The notes under the pieces: model-generated
Told to the model about the DNA's origin: nothing
The model's database searches: none
The model's input: the letters and a program-made list of their open reading frames with translations, nothing else
Part shown: positions 25,203 through 33,658 of the stretch, in pieces
How positions within the stretch are numbered: the first letter of the stretch is position 1
Layout: each line of letters starts with the position of its first letter
DNA from: Gudongella sp049310905
GTDB lineage: Bacteria > Bacillota > Clostridia > Tissierellales > Tissierellaceae
DNA: 64,000 nucleotides
Direction: 5' to 3'
Assembly (NCBI RefSeq): GCF_049310905.1
Contig: NZ_JBMEMN010000013.1
Span: 1 to 64,000, forward strand
Position numbers and translations under genes: made by a program

Positions 25203-25856
25203 ATGAAAAAAGGATTAACAGAAATGGTATTTATTCTAGACAGAAGCGGTTCCATGAGTGGCCTTGAAAGTGACACAATTGGGGGTTTCAATTCATTGCT
25301 GAAAAAACAGAGGGAAGAGCAAGGTGAAGCCCTTGTAACAACTGTACTGTTTGATGACACCTATCAGTTGCTCCATGACCGAATAAACATTAAGGGAATG
25401 GAGGCAATAACTTCCAGAGAGTATTATGTAAGGGGTACAACAGCATTGCTGGATGCTTTGGGAAAAACCATCCAGAAAATCGTAAACGTTCAAAAACATA
25501 CTGCAAAAGAAGAGCAGGCTGAAAATGTAATGTTTGTCATCATAACAGATGGAATGGAAAATTCAAGCAGGGAGTACAGCTACGAGAAGATCAAGAGAAT
25601 GATTGATCATCAGAAAGAAAAATATGATTGGGAATTTCTGTTTCTCGGAGCAAATATTGATGCAGCTGAAACAGCCGAGAGATTTGGGATTGGAAGAGAC
25701 AGGGCCGTCAATTATCACGCAGACAGTGAAGGGACTCAGCTAAACTACGAGGTGCTAAGTGAAACAGTGAGCATGAAAAGGGCAACGAAGGTAATTGATA
25801 AGGACTGGAAGGAAAGAATTGAAAAAGACTACAAGGAACGCAAGAAGAAGAATTAA
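25203..25856 (+). CDS. VWA-domain protein
   Basis: 217 aa, essentially one von Willebrand A domain with an intact MIDAS: DRSGSMSG (DxSxS), the Thr in RGTTALLDALG and the Asp in IITDGMENSS. No signal peptide or transmembrane segment, so it is cytoplasmic. The inner ATG at 25203 has AGAGGAGG upstream and is preferred to an earlier in-frame start. It follows the macro/HTH gene without a terminator between them. Likely a metal-dependent protein-binding partner. Confidence 0.9.
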   Translation: MKKGLTEMVFILDRSGSMSGLESDTIGGFNSLLKKQREEQGEALVTTVLFDDTYQLLHDRINIKGMEAITSREYYVRGTTALLDALGKTIQKIVNVQKHTAKEEQAENVMFVIITDGMENSSREYSYEKIKRMIDHQKEKYDWEFLFLGANIDAAETAERFGIGRDRAVNYHADSEGTQLNYEVLSETVSMKRATKVIDKDWKERIEKDYKERKKKN

Positions 25857-25955
25857 GTTTAGGATGAGGATAAGTCGCAGTTGGGCTTTCCTTTTTTTTG
25901 AGGATAAGAATATGCCAAATGGGTAACAATAAAGGTGAAGGAAGGAGGATGCAAA

Positions 25956-27944
25956 ATGAGAGGATACATGGGAAAGGTATTGTTTGTGGACTTGTCTACA
26001 GGAGATATACATAGTGAAGAGGTACCTGATAGGATATATGAAAACTTTCTTTCAGGAGTAGGACTGGGAGCATATTATTTACACAAGACCATACCTCAAG
26101 GAGCCGATCCACTGGGTAAGGATAATGTGCTTGGTTTTGTAAGCGGTCTTCTTACAGGAACGGGAAGTGTTGTAACTGGAAGGTGGATGGCTGTTGGAAA
26201 ATCTCCTATTACAGGTGGGTGGGGAGATTCAAATTGCGGTGGCAACTTGTCCCCTGCAATAAAGAGAAGTGGCTATGATGGAATATTTTTTAGAGGAATC
26301 TCTGAAAAACCAGCATATCTATATATTGATGATGATGGTCCTAAACTTATGGATGCATCTGAACTTTGGGGTAAGGATGCAGTTGAAGCTGAGGAGTTGC
26401 TTCTCCACTTACACGGTAAAGACAGGAAATGTGCCGTGGCAACAATCGGGCAAGCCGGAGAGAAGATGTCCCTAATAGCTGGAATATCAAATGACAAGGG
26501 CAGAATGGCAGCTAGATCAGGTCTCGGTGCAGTGATGGGTTCAAAAAAATTGAAGGCAATAGTCCTAACCGGCACAGGTAAGATTGAAGCATATGACAAA
26601 GAAATGATTATGGAAATCACTAGGGAGTACAGTGACAAGGTAAAGAACGTTAAGTTGCCTGGAATGCTAAAGGGAAGCATGCTGCCGATGCTGAACAGAA
26701 TCATGGAAAAGGCTGGCGGTTTAATGCCCCAGGATGGAATGATGAGTGTCCCTATGATGAAAAGATGGGGAACGATATTTTCAAACACCTTCGGCTTGCC
26801 CAGTGGAGACTGCCCAGTTAAAAACTGGGATGGATCCATACTTGATTATCACTTTTCATCCTATAAAAACATGAATCCAGATAGAATAATTGAGCGAGAG
26901 GAGAAGAAATATTATTGTTATTCCTGCGTAATCGGCTGTGGAGGTGTCTGCAATATTTCTGATGTGACAAAGGGAAGATTCGAGCATACACACAAGCCTG
27001 AATATGAGACTGTAAATTCCTTTGGGGCTCTCTTGCTTAATGAGAGTCTGGAATCAATATACTATATAAATGAGATTATGAATAGGGCAGGTATGGACAC
27101 AATATCGGCAGGTAATACTATAGCTTTTGCAATTGAGTGCTATGAGAATGGACTAATCACCAAGGAAGATACAGATGGTCTTGAACTTACTTGGGGAAAC
27201 TCGGAAGCGATAGTGGCTCTTTCTGAAAAAATGGTGAGCAGAAAGGGTATAGGAGATGTTCTAGCTGATGGTGTCAGGATGGCTGCTGCAAGAATAGGAA
27301 AGGATTCAGAAAGATACGCCATAAATGCCGGTGGACAGGAACCAGGAATGCATGATCCAAGGCTGGATCCAATACTTGGAATACATTTTTCTGCTGACCC
27401 TACTCCCGGAAGACACACAATTGGAGCAGGCTTATACTACAATTACATGAGGTTGTGGGATTTTGTAACCTGGGCACCAAAGATAACCAATAAATCATCA
27501 AAAGTCAGCAAGTATAAGGTGACGGATGAAGTTGCCTTGAAATCTGTCGCAAACAGCTGTATCAAACAAGTTCTGGACGGATCGGGTGGTTGTCTTTTTG
27601 CAATGATTTCCGGACTGGGTAACTGGAGACTGTTTGATTATTTGAATGGTGCAACGGGCTGGAACAAAACCCCAGATGAGTATATGGAGATTGGGAAAAG
27701 GATGCAGACCTTAAGACAGATGTTCAATATCCGAGAGGGTATAGATCCAATTAGTTTCAAGATGCACGACCGTATTGCTGGGAATCCCCCAATGAAGGAA
27801 GGCCCATTAAAAGGTAGAAAAGTACCGATCGAGGATATGATGAAAGGTCACTGGAAGCATTTTGGATGGGATGAAAACACAGGGATTCCTCTTGAGGAAA
27901 CAATTGAAGAACTAGGTATCCTAGCCCTGCTCGAAGCAGAATAG
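25956..27944 (+). CDS. Aldehyde:ferredoxin oxidoreductase family protein
   Basis: 662 aa tungsten (or molybdenum) pterin enzyme oxidising aldehydes with ferredoxin. The N-terminal domain has MRGYMGKVLFVDLSTG, SGVGLGAYYL and TGRWMAVGKSPITGGWGDSNCGG, the bis-pterin binding region. The iron-sulfur ligands appear as YYCYSCVIGCGGVC (Cx2Cx3C) with a distal Cys. Length fits the AOR family (about 600-660). The ATG at 25956 is set by GGAGG 8 nt upstream. It is followed at once by a MoaD-like sulfur carrier, a common arrangement that suggests a dedicated cofactor partner. Substrate undefined. Confidence 0.94.
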   Translation: MRGYMGKVLFVDLSTGDIHSEEVPDRIYENFLSGVGLGAYYLHKTIPQGADPLGKDNVLGFVSGLLTGTGSVVTGRWMAVGKSPITGGWGDSNCGGNLSPAIKRSGYDGIFFRGISEKPAYLYIDDDGPKLMDASELWGKDAVEAEELLLHLHGKDRKCAVATIGQAGEKMSLIAGISNDKGRMAARSGLGAVMGSKKLKAIVLTGTGKIEAYDKEMIMEITREYSDKVKNVKLPGMLKGSMLPMLNRIMEKAGGLMPQDGMMSVPMMKRWGTIFSNTFGLPSGDCPVKNWDGSILDYHFSSYKNMNPDRIIEREEKKYYCYSCVIGCGGVCNISDVTKGRFEHTHKPEYETVNSFGALLLNESLESIYYINEIMNRAGMDTISAGNTIAFAIECYENGLITKEDTDGLELTWGNSEAIVALSEKMVSRKGIGDVLADGVRMAAARIGKDSERYAINAGGQEPGMHDPRLDPILGIHFSADPTPGRHTIGAGLYYNYMRLWDFVTWAPKITNKSSKVSKYKVTDEVALKSVANSCIKQVLDGSGGCLFAMISGLGNWRLFDYLNGATGWNKTPDEYMEIGKRMQTLRQMFNIREGIDPISFKMHDRIAGNPPMKEGPLKGRKVPIEDMMKGHWKHFGWDENTGIPLEETIEELGILALLEAE

Positions 27945-27955
27945 TGGTGACTGTG

Positions 27956-28192
27956 ATGATAAGAATTAGAGTTTTTCCCGGTCCCTTTGGCAAGAAAGAC
28001 CTCTTGGATGAGGATGAAGTGATAGTTTTACCTGATGATAGCACAGTTGGAGATCTGCTTAAAGCTATTGGCATTCCCAAAATAGTTTATAAGATGGGAT
28101 TCTATAGTCTGAATTACAAACAAGAACCCCTGGGAAAAAAGCTTTCAGACGGAGATACACTAAGCTTCCTTGCGCCTTTGGCAGGTGGATAG
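27956..28192 (+). CDS. MoaD/ThiS-like sulfur carrier protein
   Basis: 78 aa ubiquitin-like fold: IRIRVFPGPFGKKDLL, then a middle region with GDLLKAIGIP, ending LSFLAPLAGG with the diglycine C-terminus needed for thiocarboxylation. It likely supplies sulfur for the pterin dithiolene of the upstream AOR. ATG at 27956 is likely, though GTGs 9-12 nt earlier overlap the AOR stop and cannot be excluded. A MoaE-like gene occurs far away at 62698. Confidence 0.88.
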   Translation: MIRIRVFPGPFGKKDLLDEDEVIVLPDDSTVGDLLKAIGIPKIVYKMGFYSLNYKQEPLGKKLSDGDTLSFLAPLAGG

Positions 28193-28305
28193 AATTGGGA
28201 TCAAATGTTGTAAACAAGTCATGATAAACTCCAAATCGAATACATTTTACGATAAAGGGTATGTAATAATTGAGACTGTTAATTATTGAAGAGAGGTGAA
28301 ATGTT

Positions 28306-28755
28306 ATGAAGAACTATCTTAGATTTGGTGGGATGATTATGACATCCACTGTTGTAATGTTTGGTCTAATGTACTTGAATACTTATGCCATTGAGCATGC
28401 TACTTTTAGTGAAACGAGACTATATATGGCAATATTGATGGGAGCTGTAATGGCTATAATAATGATGACATTTATGCTCCATATGCTAACCAACCGCAAG
28501 GCAAATATTGCAATTCTTTTAGGCAGTTTAGTTGTAGTTGGACTTACATTGTTTTTGGTTAGAAGCCAGACTACAGTAGCGGACGTTTCTTATATGAAGG
28601 CAATGATACCACACCACTCAATTGCAATTATGACCAGTGAGCGAGCGAATCTATCTGACCCAAGAGTAAGGGAATTGGCAGATGCAATTATTGAAGCACA
28701 GAAAAGAGAAATAGATGAAATGAAAACGCTTATTGAAGATATTGAAAGTGAATAA
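28306..28755 (+). CDS. DUF305 domain membrane protein
   Basis: 149 aa. Three membrane helices (residues about 8-27, 38-60 and 66-84) are followed by a short DUF305 region: DVSYMKAMIPHHSIAIMTSERA (the HH pair), VRELADAIIEAQKREIDEMKTLI. DUF305 proteins are ferritin-like helical proteins often tied to metal handling. The gene has an AGAGAGGTG ribosome site and is followed by a long inverted repeat. Confidence 0.87.
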   Translation: MKNYLRFGGMIMTSTVVMFGLMYLNTYAIEHATFSETRLYMAILMGAVMAIIMMTFMLHMLTNRKANIAILLGSLVVVGLTLFLVRSQTTVADVSYMKAMIPHHSIAIMTSERANLSDPRVRELADAIIEAQKREIDEMKTLIEDIESE

Positions 28756-28773
28756 ACCAAACTGAATAGAAAA

Positions 28774-28821
28774 CTTAAGAACCCCATTACCTTTGAATAT
28801 CGAGGTAATGGGGTTCTTAAG
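28774..28821. terminator. Large palindrome between convergent genes
   Basis: A perfect 19-bp inverted repeat (28774-28792 and 28803-28821) with a 10-nt loop. There is no clear T-run, but the position after DUF305 and before convergent ilvD suits a bidirectional terminator. Confidence 0.65.
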
Positions 28822-28831
28822 ACGCTGTTAA

Positions 28832-28896
28832 GACGCTGGGGACGGTCCTTTTTGTCCCAAACACAAACATCCGGGACGGTTCTTTTTGTTTTTTGA
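28832..28896. repeat. Dispersed hairpin repeat, copy 1
   Basis: A 65-nt element with GACGCTGGGGACGGTCC, a T-run, GTCCC, and a second half GGGACGGTTCTTTTTG. The first half folds as GGGAC/GTCCC. It matches the element at 57978-58041 at most positions. It sits in the gap between the convergent DUF305 and ilvD genes. Confidence 0.85.
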
Positions 28897-28901
28897 TTAC
28901 A

Positions 28902-30572
28902 TTACTTCTTAGGCACTTCCAAAATTGCTCCTCTATTACCAGATGTAACCATAGATGCGTATCTTGCAAGGTAACCTGTTGTGATATTAGGTTCCCTCGG
29001 GATCCAATTATCTTTTCTGTTCTGAAGTTCCTCATCAGTAATATCAAAACTTATTGTATTTGCATCAATGTCAATTCTTATAATGTCACCATCATTTACA
29101 AGCGCAATATTTCCACCTATTGCAGCTTCCGGTGAAACGTGACCTATTGATGCACCTCTTGAAGCGCCGCTGAAGCGGCCATCCGTAATCAAAGCTACAG
29201 TACGGTCAAGGCCCATTCCCGCTATTGCAGAGGTTGGATTGAGCATTTCCCTCATACCAGGACCACCCTTTGGTCCTTCGTATCTTATGACCACGACATC
29301 CCCTGACACAATTTTACCTCCCTTTATGGCGGTTATTGCATCCTCTTCGCAGTCATATACCCTTGCAGGACCTTCATGCTTCATCATCTCAGGCAGGACC
29401 GCAGAGCGTTTGACAACACAGGAATCAGGTGCCAGGTTACCTTTAAGTACCGCTATGCCACCGGTCTTACTGTATGGATTATCAATTGGTCTTATAACAT
29501 CAGGGTTCATATTGTGGCAGACCTCGATGTTTTCCTCTAAGGTTTTTCCAGTGCAGGTTAGCACCTCTGTTTTCAAGAGGTTCTTTTTCATCAGTTCGTT
29601 CATCACTGCATAAACTCCACCGGCTTCGTCAAGATCCTCAATATATGTATTTCCAGCTGGTGCCAGGTGACAAAGGTTAGGTGTTTTTGAGCTTATTTCA
29701 TTGGCAATCTCAAGATTTAAATCTACTCCAACTTCATGTGCAATTGCAGGAAGATGCAGCATGCTGTTTGTACTGCAGCCTAGAGCCATATCCACTGTAA
29801 GTGCATTCATAAAAGCATCTTCAGTCATGATATCCCTCGGCTTGATGTTATCTCTAACAAGGTTCATAATCTGTACTCCAGCTCTCTTAGCCAACTGAAT
29901 TCTGGCGGAGTAGACTGCGGGAATTGTACCATTCCCCTTTAATCCCATACCCAGAACTTCGGTAAGACAATTCATACTGTTAGCAGTATACATTCCTGAG
30001 CAAGATCCACAGGTTGGACAGGCTTTCTTTTCAAACTCCTCAAGCATTTCCAAGCTCATATCACCTGATGCATAAGAACCAACAGCTTCAAATACAGATG
30101 AAAGACTTGTTTTCTTACCACCAACCTTGCCAGCAAGCATGGGTCCGCCACTTACAAAAATGGTTGGAACATTTATTCTGGCAGCAGCCATCAATAATCC
30201 CGGAACATTCTTGTCACAGTTTGGAACCATTACCAGAGCATCAAATCCGTGTGCCATAGCCATAGCTTCTGTAGAATCCGCTATAAGGTCACGAGTGACG
30301 AGGGAGTACTTCATTCCTTGATGTCCCATTGCTATTCCATCGCAAACTGCGATTGCAGGAAATACCATCGGTGTTCCTCCTGCGGATGCAACACCAAGCT
30401 TCACAGCATCTACAATTTTATCCAGGTTCATATGACCCGGTACGATTTCATTGTAGGAACTTACAATGCCTACGAGGGGTTTTTTCATTTCTTCTTCGGT
30501 CATTCCAAGGGCGTTGAACAGGGATCTGTGTGGAGACTGCTGTATGCCTTTCTTTACTGAATCGCTTCTCAT
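28902..30572 (-). CDS. ilvD: Dihydroxy-acid dehydratase
   Basis: 556 aa Fe-S dehydratase of branched-chain amino acid synthesis, converting dihydroxy-isovalerate and dihydroxy-methylvalerate to the keto acids. Family marks: the N-terminal SPHRSLFNALGMTEEE, NCDKNVPGLLMAAARINVPTIFVSGGPM (Fe-S Cys), ACPTCGSCSGMYTANSMNCLTEVLGMGLKG (second Cys region) and GRFSGASRGASIGHVSPEAA near the end. Full length. It stands alone here, without ilvBHC or leuABCD. A perfect CodY box lies about 50 bp upstream of the start. Confidence 0.97.
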   Translation of the reverse strand: MRSDSVKKGIQQSPHRSLFNALGMTEEEMKKPLVGIVSSYNEIVPGHMNLDKIVDAVKLGVASAGGTPMVFPAIAVCDGIAMGHQGMKYSLVTRDLIADSTEAMAMAHGFDALVMVPNCDKNVPGLLMAAARINVPTIFVSGGPMLAGKVGGKKTSLSSVFEAVGSYASGDMSLEMLEEFEKKACPTCGSCSGMYTANSMNCLTEVLGMGLKGNGTIPAVYSARIQLAKRAGVQIMNLVRDNIKPRDIMTEDAFMNALTVDMALGCSTNSMLHLPAIAHEVGVDLNLEIANEISSKTPNLCHLAPAGNTYIEDLDEAGGVYAVMNELMKKNLLKTEVLTCTGKTLEENIEVCHNMNPDVIRPIDNPYSKTGGIAVLKGNLAPDSCVVKRSAVLPEMMKHEGPARVYDCEEDAITAIKGGKIVSGDVVVIRYEGPKGGPGMREMLNPTSAIAGMGLDRTVALITDGRFSGASRGASIGHVSPEAAIGGNIALVNDGDIIRIDIDANTISFDITDEELQNRKDNWIPREPNITTGYLARYASMVTSGNRGAILEVPKK

Positions 30573-30619
30573 CTAATCAATCCTTTCTATCAAATTATAA
30601 GGTGGAATAAATCATCATT

Positions 30620-30634
30620 AATTTTCTGAAAATT
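30620..30634. promoter_or_regulatory. CodY box upstream of ilvD
   Basis: AATTTTCTGAAAATT matches the 15-nt CodY consensus AATTTTCWGAAAATT exactly, 47 nt before the ilvD start. A candidate promoter further upstream on the minus strand reads TTGTCC, 18 nt, TATACT, which places the box just downstream of the promoter as a repressor roadblock. CodY would repress when branched-chain amino acids and GTP are high. Confidence 0.88.
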
Positions 30635-30718
30635 AATATATTTAATACACAGTATACAACTTATATAGTGCTAAGGACAAGTAAAATTTGAAGAAACGCA
30701 ATGGATGAGTTCAAATGA

Positions 30719-31150
30719 TTACTTTAAGCCCCAATTTGACATCAGTTTTTCTTTTAAAGCATAAAGACCATCTACACCTATTTCTTTGGCTATATCCTGT
30801 TCCAGCTCCTTTTTTAGCAACAAATTCTTTTCATAACAATCCACTCCAAGCTCCGTCAACATAAGACACTTGTCTCTGTTATTGTGTCTGGAATCAGTTA
30901 TTTCAACAAGTCCTTTTGACTGAAGACTTTTGGCAAGCTTGTGAACTGCCTGTCTAGACATATCTACACGTCTGGTGACCTGGGAAACGGATGGGCTTTT
31001 CTTATATATTCTAGCTAAGATAAACCACTCAGAATTGGAAATGTGGATATCTCCTTTTTCATTCCATTCTCTTTCAGCAATATTTCTAAGCTGTAGATGT
31101 CGTTCGCTTATAAGGTCTATCAAGTCAAGATTTTCGAGATTTGAGTTCAA
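30719..31150 (-). CDS. MarR-family transcriptional regulator
   Basis: 143 aa winged-helix regulator. Helices and wing: SNSEWFILARIYKKSPSVSQV, TRRVDMSRQAVHKLAKSLQSKGLVEITDSRHNNRDKCLMLTELG. The TTG at 31150 is chosen as start because GGAGG lies 9 nt upstream; the longer ATG reading would place the ribosome site inside the gene. The promoter (31180-31208) overlaps a palindromic operator, so autorepression is likely. It is divergent from recA and upstream of ilvD. The ligand is unknown. Confidence 0.88.
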   Translation of the reverse strand: MNSNLENLDLIDLISERHLQLRNIAEREWNEKGDIHISNSEWFILARIYKKSPSVSQVTRRVDMSRQAVHKLAKSLQSKGLVEITDSRHNNRDKCLMLTELGVDCYEKNLLLKKELEQDIAKEIGVDGLYALKEKLMSNWGLK

Positions 31151-31179
31151 GATTACACCTCCATAAATTTTCAATACTT

Positions 31180-31208
31180 AGTATATAGCGGTGCAAGCGA
31201 AATGTCAA
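31180..31208 (-). promoter_or_regulatory. Promoter of the MarR gene
   Basis: Minus strand TTGACA (31203-31208) and TATACT (31180-31185) with 17-nt spacing. The -35 lies inside operator 1. Confidence 0.8.
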
Positions 31209-31263
31209 CTTAGTTGACATTTTTGACTTTAAAGTATAAACTTATATAGTCAACTAAGTTGAC
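31201..31263. promoter_or_regulatory. Twin MarR-type operators between marR and recA
   Basis: Two copies of the palindrome core GTCAACTWAGTTGAC (centres at 31211 and 31256, 45 bp apart). Copy 1 extends to a 21-bp palindrome (31201-31221). A possible recA promoter, TTGACT (31223-31228) and TATAGT (31245-31250), lies between them with its -10 touching copy 2. This suggests that the MarR protein controls both its own gene and recA. Confidence 0.78.
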
Positions 31264-31331
31264 ATTTTAGACGTGAGTAACGGGTATAAAATTCGACATA
31301 ATGTGATAAACACCTTAATGGAGGGAAATTG

Positions 31332-32357
31332 ATGACCATGACTACAAATGAAAAAAGAGATATAGCATTGGAAGATGCCATACGGCAAATAGAAAAACAA
31401 TTTGGAAAAGGTTCAATTATGAGACTTGGAACAAATGAAGTAGTTAACATAGAGGTAATTCCAACTGGATCTCTTGCTTTGGATGTGGCGCTTGGAGTTG
31501 GAGGATTTCCAAAGGGTAGAGTTATAGAAGTCTATGGTCCTGAATCATCAGGAAAGACTACCCTCGCTCTTCATGCAATCGTTCAATCACAGAAAAGAGG
31601 GGGAACGGCAGCATTTATAGATGCTGAGCATTCCCTGGACCCATCATATGCAAAAAAACTTGGAGTCAATACAGATGAATTGATAATTTCGCAGCCTGAT
31701 TCAGGTGAGCAAGCCTTGGAAATCACTGAAGCACTGGTACGATCAGGTGCTGTAGATATTGTTGTGGTTGATTCAGTTGCAGCCCTTGTTCCAAGAGCAG
31801 AGCTGGAAGGAGAAATGGGTGCATCACATATTGGACTTCAGGCAAGGTTGATGTCTCAGGCTCTCAGAAAGCTTGCAGGTGCAATAAGCAAGTCTAGATG
31901 TGTGGTAATATTTATAAATCAGTTAAGAGAAAAAATCGGAGTAATGTTTGGTAGTCCAGAAACAACAACAGGTGGAAGGGCCTTAAAATTTTATGCCTCC
32001 GTAAGACTGGACATAAGAAGAATTGATTCCATTAAATCAGGAGATAGTATAGTAGGGAATCGTACCAGGGTTAAGGTAAAGAAGAATAAGGTAGCACCAC
32101 CTTTTAAAGAGGCTGAGTTCGACATAATGTATAATGAAGGGATTTCAAGAGAGGGAGATTTGCTGGATCTTGGGGTCAAGGAGGATTTGGTCAAAAAGAC
32201 AGGCTCTTGGTTCTCCTACAATGATGAAAAACTTGGTCAGGGAAGAGAAAACTCAAAGCAATTCCTTAGGGAGAATACAAAAATTACAAATGAAATAGAA
32301 AGAAGAATTAGGGAGAAGTATGACTTGACTATTGAAGATGTCAAAGAAGCTGAGTAG
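31332..32357 (+). CDS. recA: RecA recombinase
   Basis: 341 aa. Walker A GPESSGKTT from residue 69, VVDSVAALVPRAELEGEMG with loop L1, FINQLREKIGVMFGSPETTTGGRALKFYASVRLDIRR covering loop L2, and the C-terminal AEFDIMYNEGISREGDLLDLG. The core is complete and should bind DNA and ATP. Some usually fixed positions differ (AEHSLDP for AEHALDP, GEMGASH for GEMGDSH). The context is unusual: no recX, cinA or rny nearby, no Bacillus-type LexA box seen upstream, and MarR-type operators in the promoter region. It may be a second RecA. Two in-frame ATGs (31332, 31338) are possible. Confidence 0.93.
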   Translation: MTMTTNEKRDIALEDAIRQIEKQFGKGSIMRLGTNEVVNIEVIPTGSLALDVALGVGGFPKGRVIEVYGPESSGKTTLALHAIVQSQKRGGTAAFIDAEHSLDPSYAKKLGVNTDELIISQPDSGEQALEITEALVRSGAVDIVVVDSVAALVPRAELEGEMGASHIGLQARLMSQALRKLAGAISKSRCVVIFINQLREKIGVMFGSPETTTGGRALKFYASVRLDIRRIDSIKSGDSIVGNRTRVKVKKNKVAPPFKEAEFDIMYNEGISREGDLLDLGVKEDLVKKTGSWFSYNDEKLGQGRENSKQFLRENTKITNEIERRIREKYDLTIEDVKEAE

Positions 32358-32409
32358 AAGATCAGGAGATTTGAGTAATGGTGTCAGGAAGGATTAAGGA
32401 GGCAGTAAA

Positions 32410-32733
32410 ATGAAATTTGTTAATAAAAAGGTTGAACACATCAAGTTTGGAACAGGAACAATTGTAGAAGCTGACAAGAAGAACATTTCGGTAGTTTTTG
32501 ATGATGTCGAAGGAGAAAAACTTTTTCAGTATCCGGAAGCATTCGGCAAGTTTTTGAAAACAACCCATCCAAAGCTTAAAGAAGTAATAAAAAAAGACTA
32601 TGACAATGCAGTAGATCTCCAGAATCTTGAATCAGAGAAAATGGAACAAGCTCGACTGGATGCAAAAGAGAAGGTTAAAGAGGAAGCTGTAAAACCTAAA
32701 AAGCCTGCTAAGAAAGCCAAGAAAGCAAAGTAA
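32410..32733 (+). CDS. Small SH3-like protein with Lys/Ala-rich tail
   Basis: 107 aa, no named family. Residues 1-50 look like a small beta barrel of the type KKVEHIKFGTGTIVEADKKNISVVF, similar to nucleic-acid binding Tudor/CarD-like N-termini of helicases. A long helix with many charges follows, and a histone-H1-like tail KPKKPAKKAKKAK. It lies 53 nt after recA and ends at a terminator, so it may be co-transcribed with recA and bind DNA; this is inference. Confidence 0.75.
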   Translation: MKFVNKKVEHIKFGTGTIVEADKKNISVVFDDVEGEKLFQYPEAFGKFLKTTHPKLKEVIKKDYDNAVDLQNLESEKMEQARLDAKEKVKEEAVKPKKPAKKAKKAK

Positions 32734-32775
32734 AAATAACGTCAACCACTCATTTTGGTTGACGTTATTTTATTA
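32734..32775. terminator. Terminator between convergent units
   Basis: 14-bp stem AAATAACGTCAACC/GGTTGACGTTATTT with an A- and T-rich flank on both sides. Confidence 0.9.
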
Positions 32776-32791
32776 TTTTCCATAAAAAATG

Positions 32792-33658
32792 TTAATTCTT
32801 TGATTCGTGACTATCAATATTATATTTGATGCTGCGAACATTTAGAGTAATGTAAGTAAATTCACCATCATCATAATGCCAAACCGCTTCACCATACTTT
32901 GGCAAGTTCAGTCCGTTAATATGCTGATATTCAGATATGGGCGTTGACCAGGGAACAGGTGAGTTTAAACCATCGTTCTCCAATGCCAATCGATCTTCTG
33001 ATATGAAATTGATTAACTTGCCTTCTTCATCAAAGAAAAGCATAGCATCAATGGTTATGCCATTATGAGTGAAAGTAGCCTTTACACTTGATTCATTAAT
33101 ATCTTCCCAACTGATCTTCTTGCTTATCAAGGTTTGAGGAGCAAAGATAACCATATCATTGAAGAATGTAACAGTTTCTGCCCTTCGCATATTTTCACCA
33201 TATTCATCGACCACGGTAAAGATATCCAGGACTTTGATTTTCATCCGAGCATCATCATTGTCAAAATGATGTAAACCAGATATTTTTATTCCATTCATAT
33301 ATAAATCCATATAAAACAAACGAATGCCCTGATCAATAAAACTAGTCTGTTGAGCGCTGTGAGAGGAGAATTTTGCATCACGTTTCATCTTCATTTCACC
33401 ATCCAGTACAATTCTGAAATTATGTACTTTTTCAGTGCCAACAACTCCAACATAATTAAGATATTTTCTCACAAGCTCAGGCACTTCGGTCAGATCATCA
33501 CTGTTTATAAGTTCAATTTCCTCTTTGGATTCACTTCCTAGCCCATCTTCTACGAGCTTCTGATACTTTCGATTGGTTAGATTAAGAGATGAAATTATCC
33601 CCATAACTACAATTACTACCAATATAATAAGTCCAATAGTTTTAATTATCATCTTCAT
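32792..33658 (-). CDS. DUF6544-like membrane-anchored protein
   Basis: 288 aa with one N-terminal membrane anchor (MKMIIKTIGLIILVVIVVMGII) followed by a large extracytoplasmic region that appears to be beta-rich: FRIVLDGEMKMKRDAKF, VIFAPQTLISKKISWEDINESSVKATF, LNLPKYGEAVWHYDDGEFTYI. This fits DUF6544, of unknown function. Several ATGs are clustered at the start; 33658 sits 6 nt after AGGAGG. The start overlaps the end of the upstream MarR gene, so the two are translationally coupled. Confidence 0.8.
   Translation of the reverse strand: MKMIIKTIGLIILVVIVVMGIISSLNLTNRKYQKLVEDGLGSESKEEIELINSDDLTEVPELVRKYLNYVGVVGTEKVHNFRIVLDGEMKMKRDAKFSSHSAQQTSFIDQGIRLFYMDLYMNGIKISGLHHFDNDDARMKIKVLDIFTVVDEYGENMRRAETVTFFNDMVIFAPQTLISKKISWEDINESSVKATFTHNGITIDAMLFFDEEGKLINFISEDRLALENDGLNSPVPWSTPISEYQHINGLNLPKYGEAVWHYDDGEFTYITLNVRSIKYNIDSHESKN

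Noticed and set aside
26273..26839. 188-aa minus-strand frame inside the AOR gene
   Set aside because: Shadow frame rich in Ser/Pro/Leu, as expected from antisense of a conserved gene.
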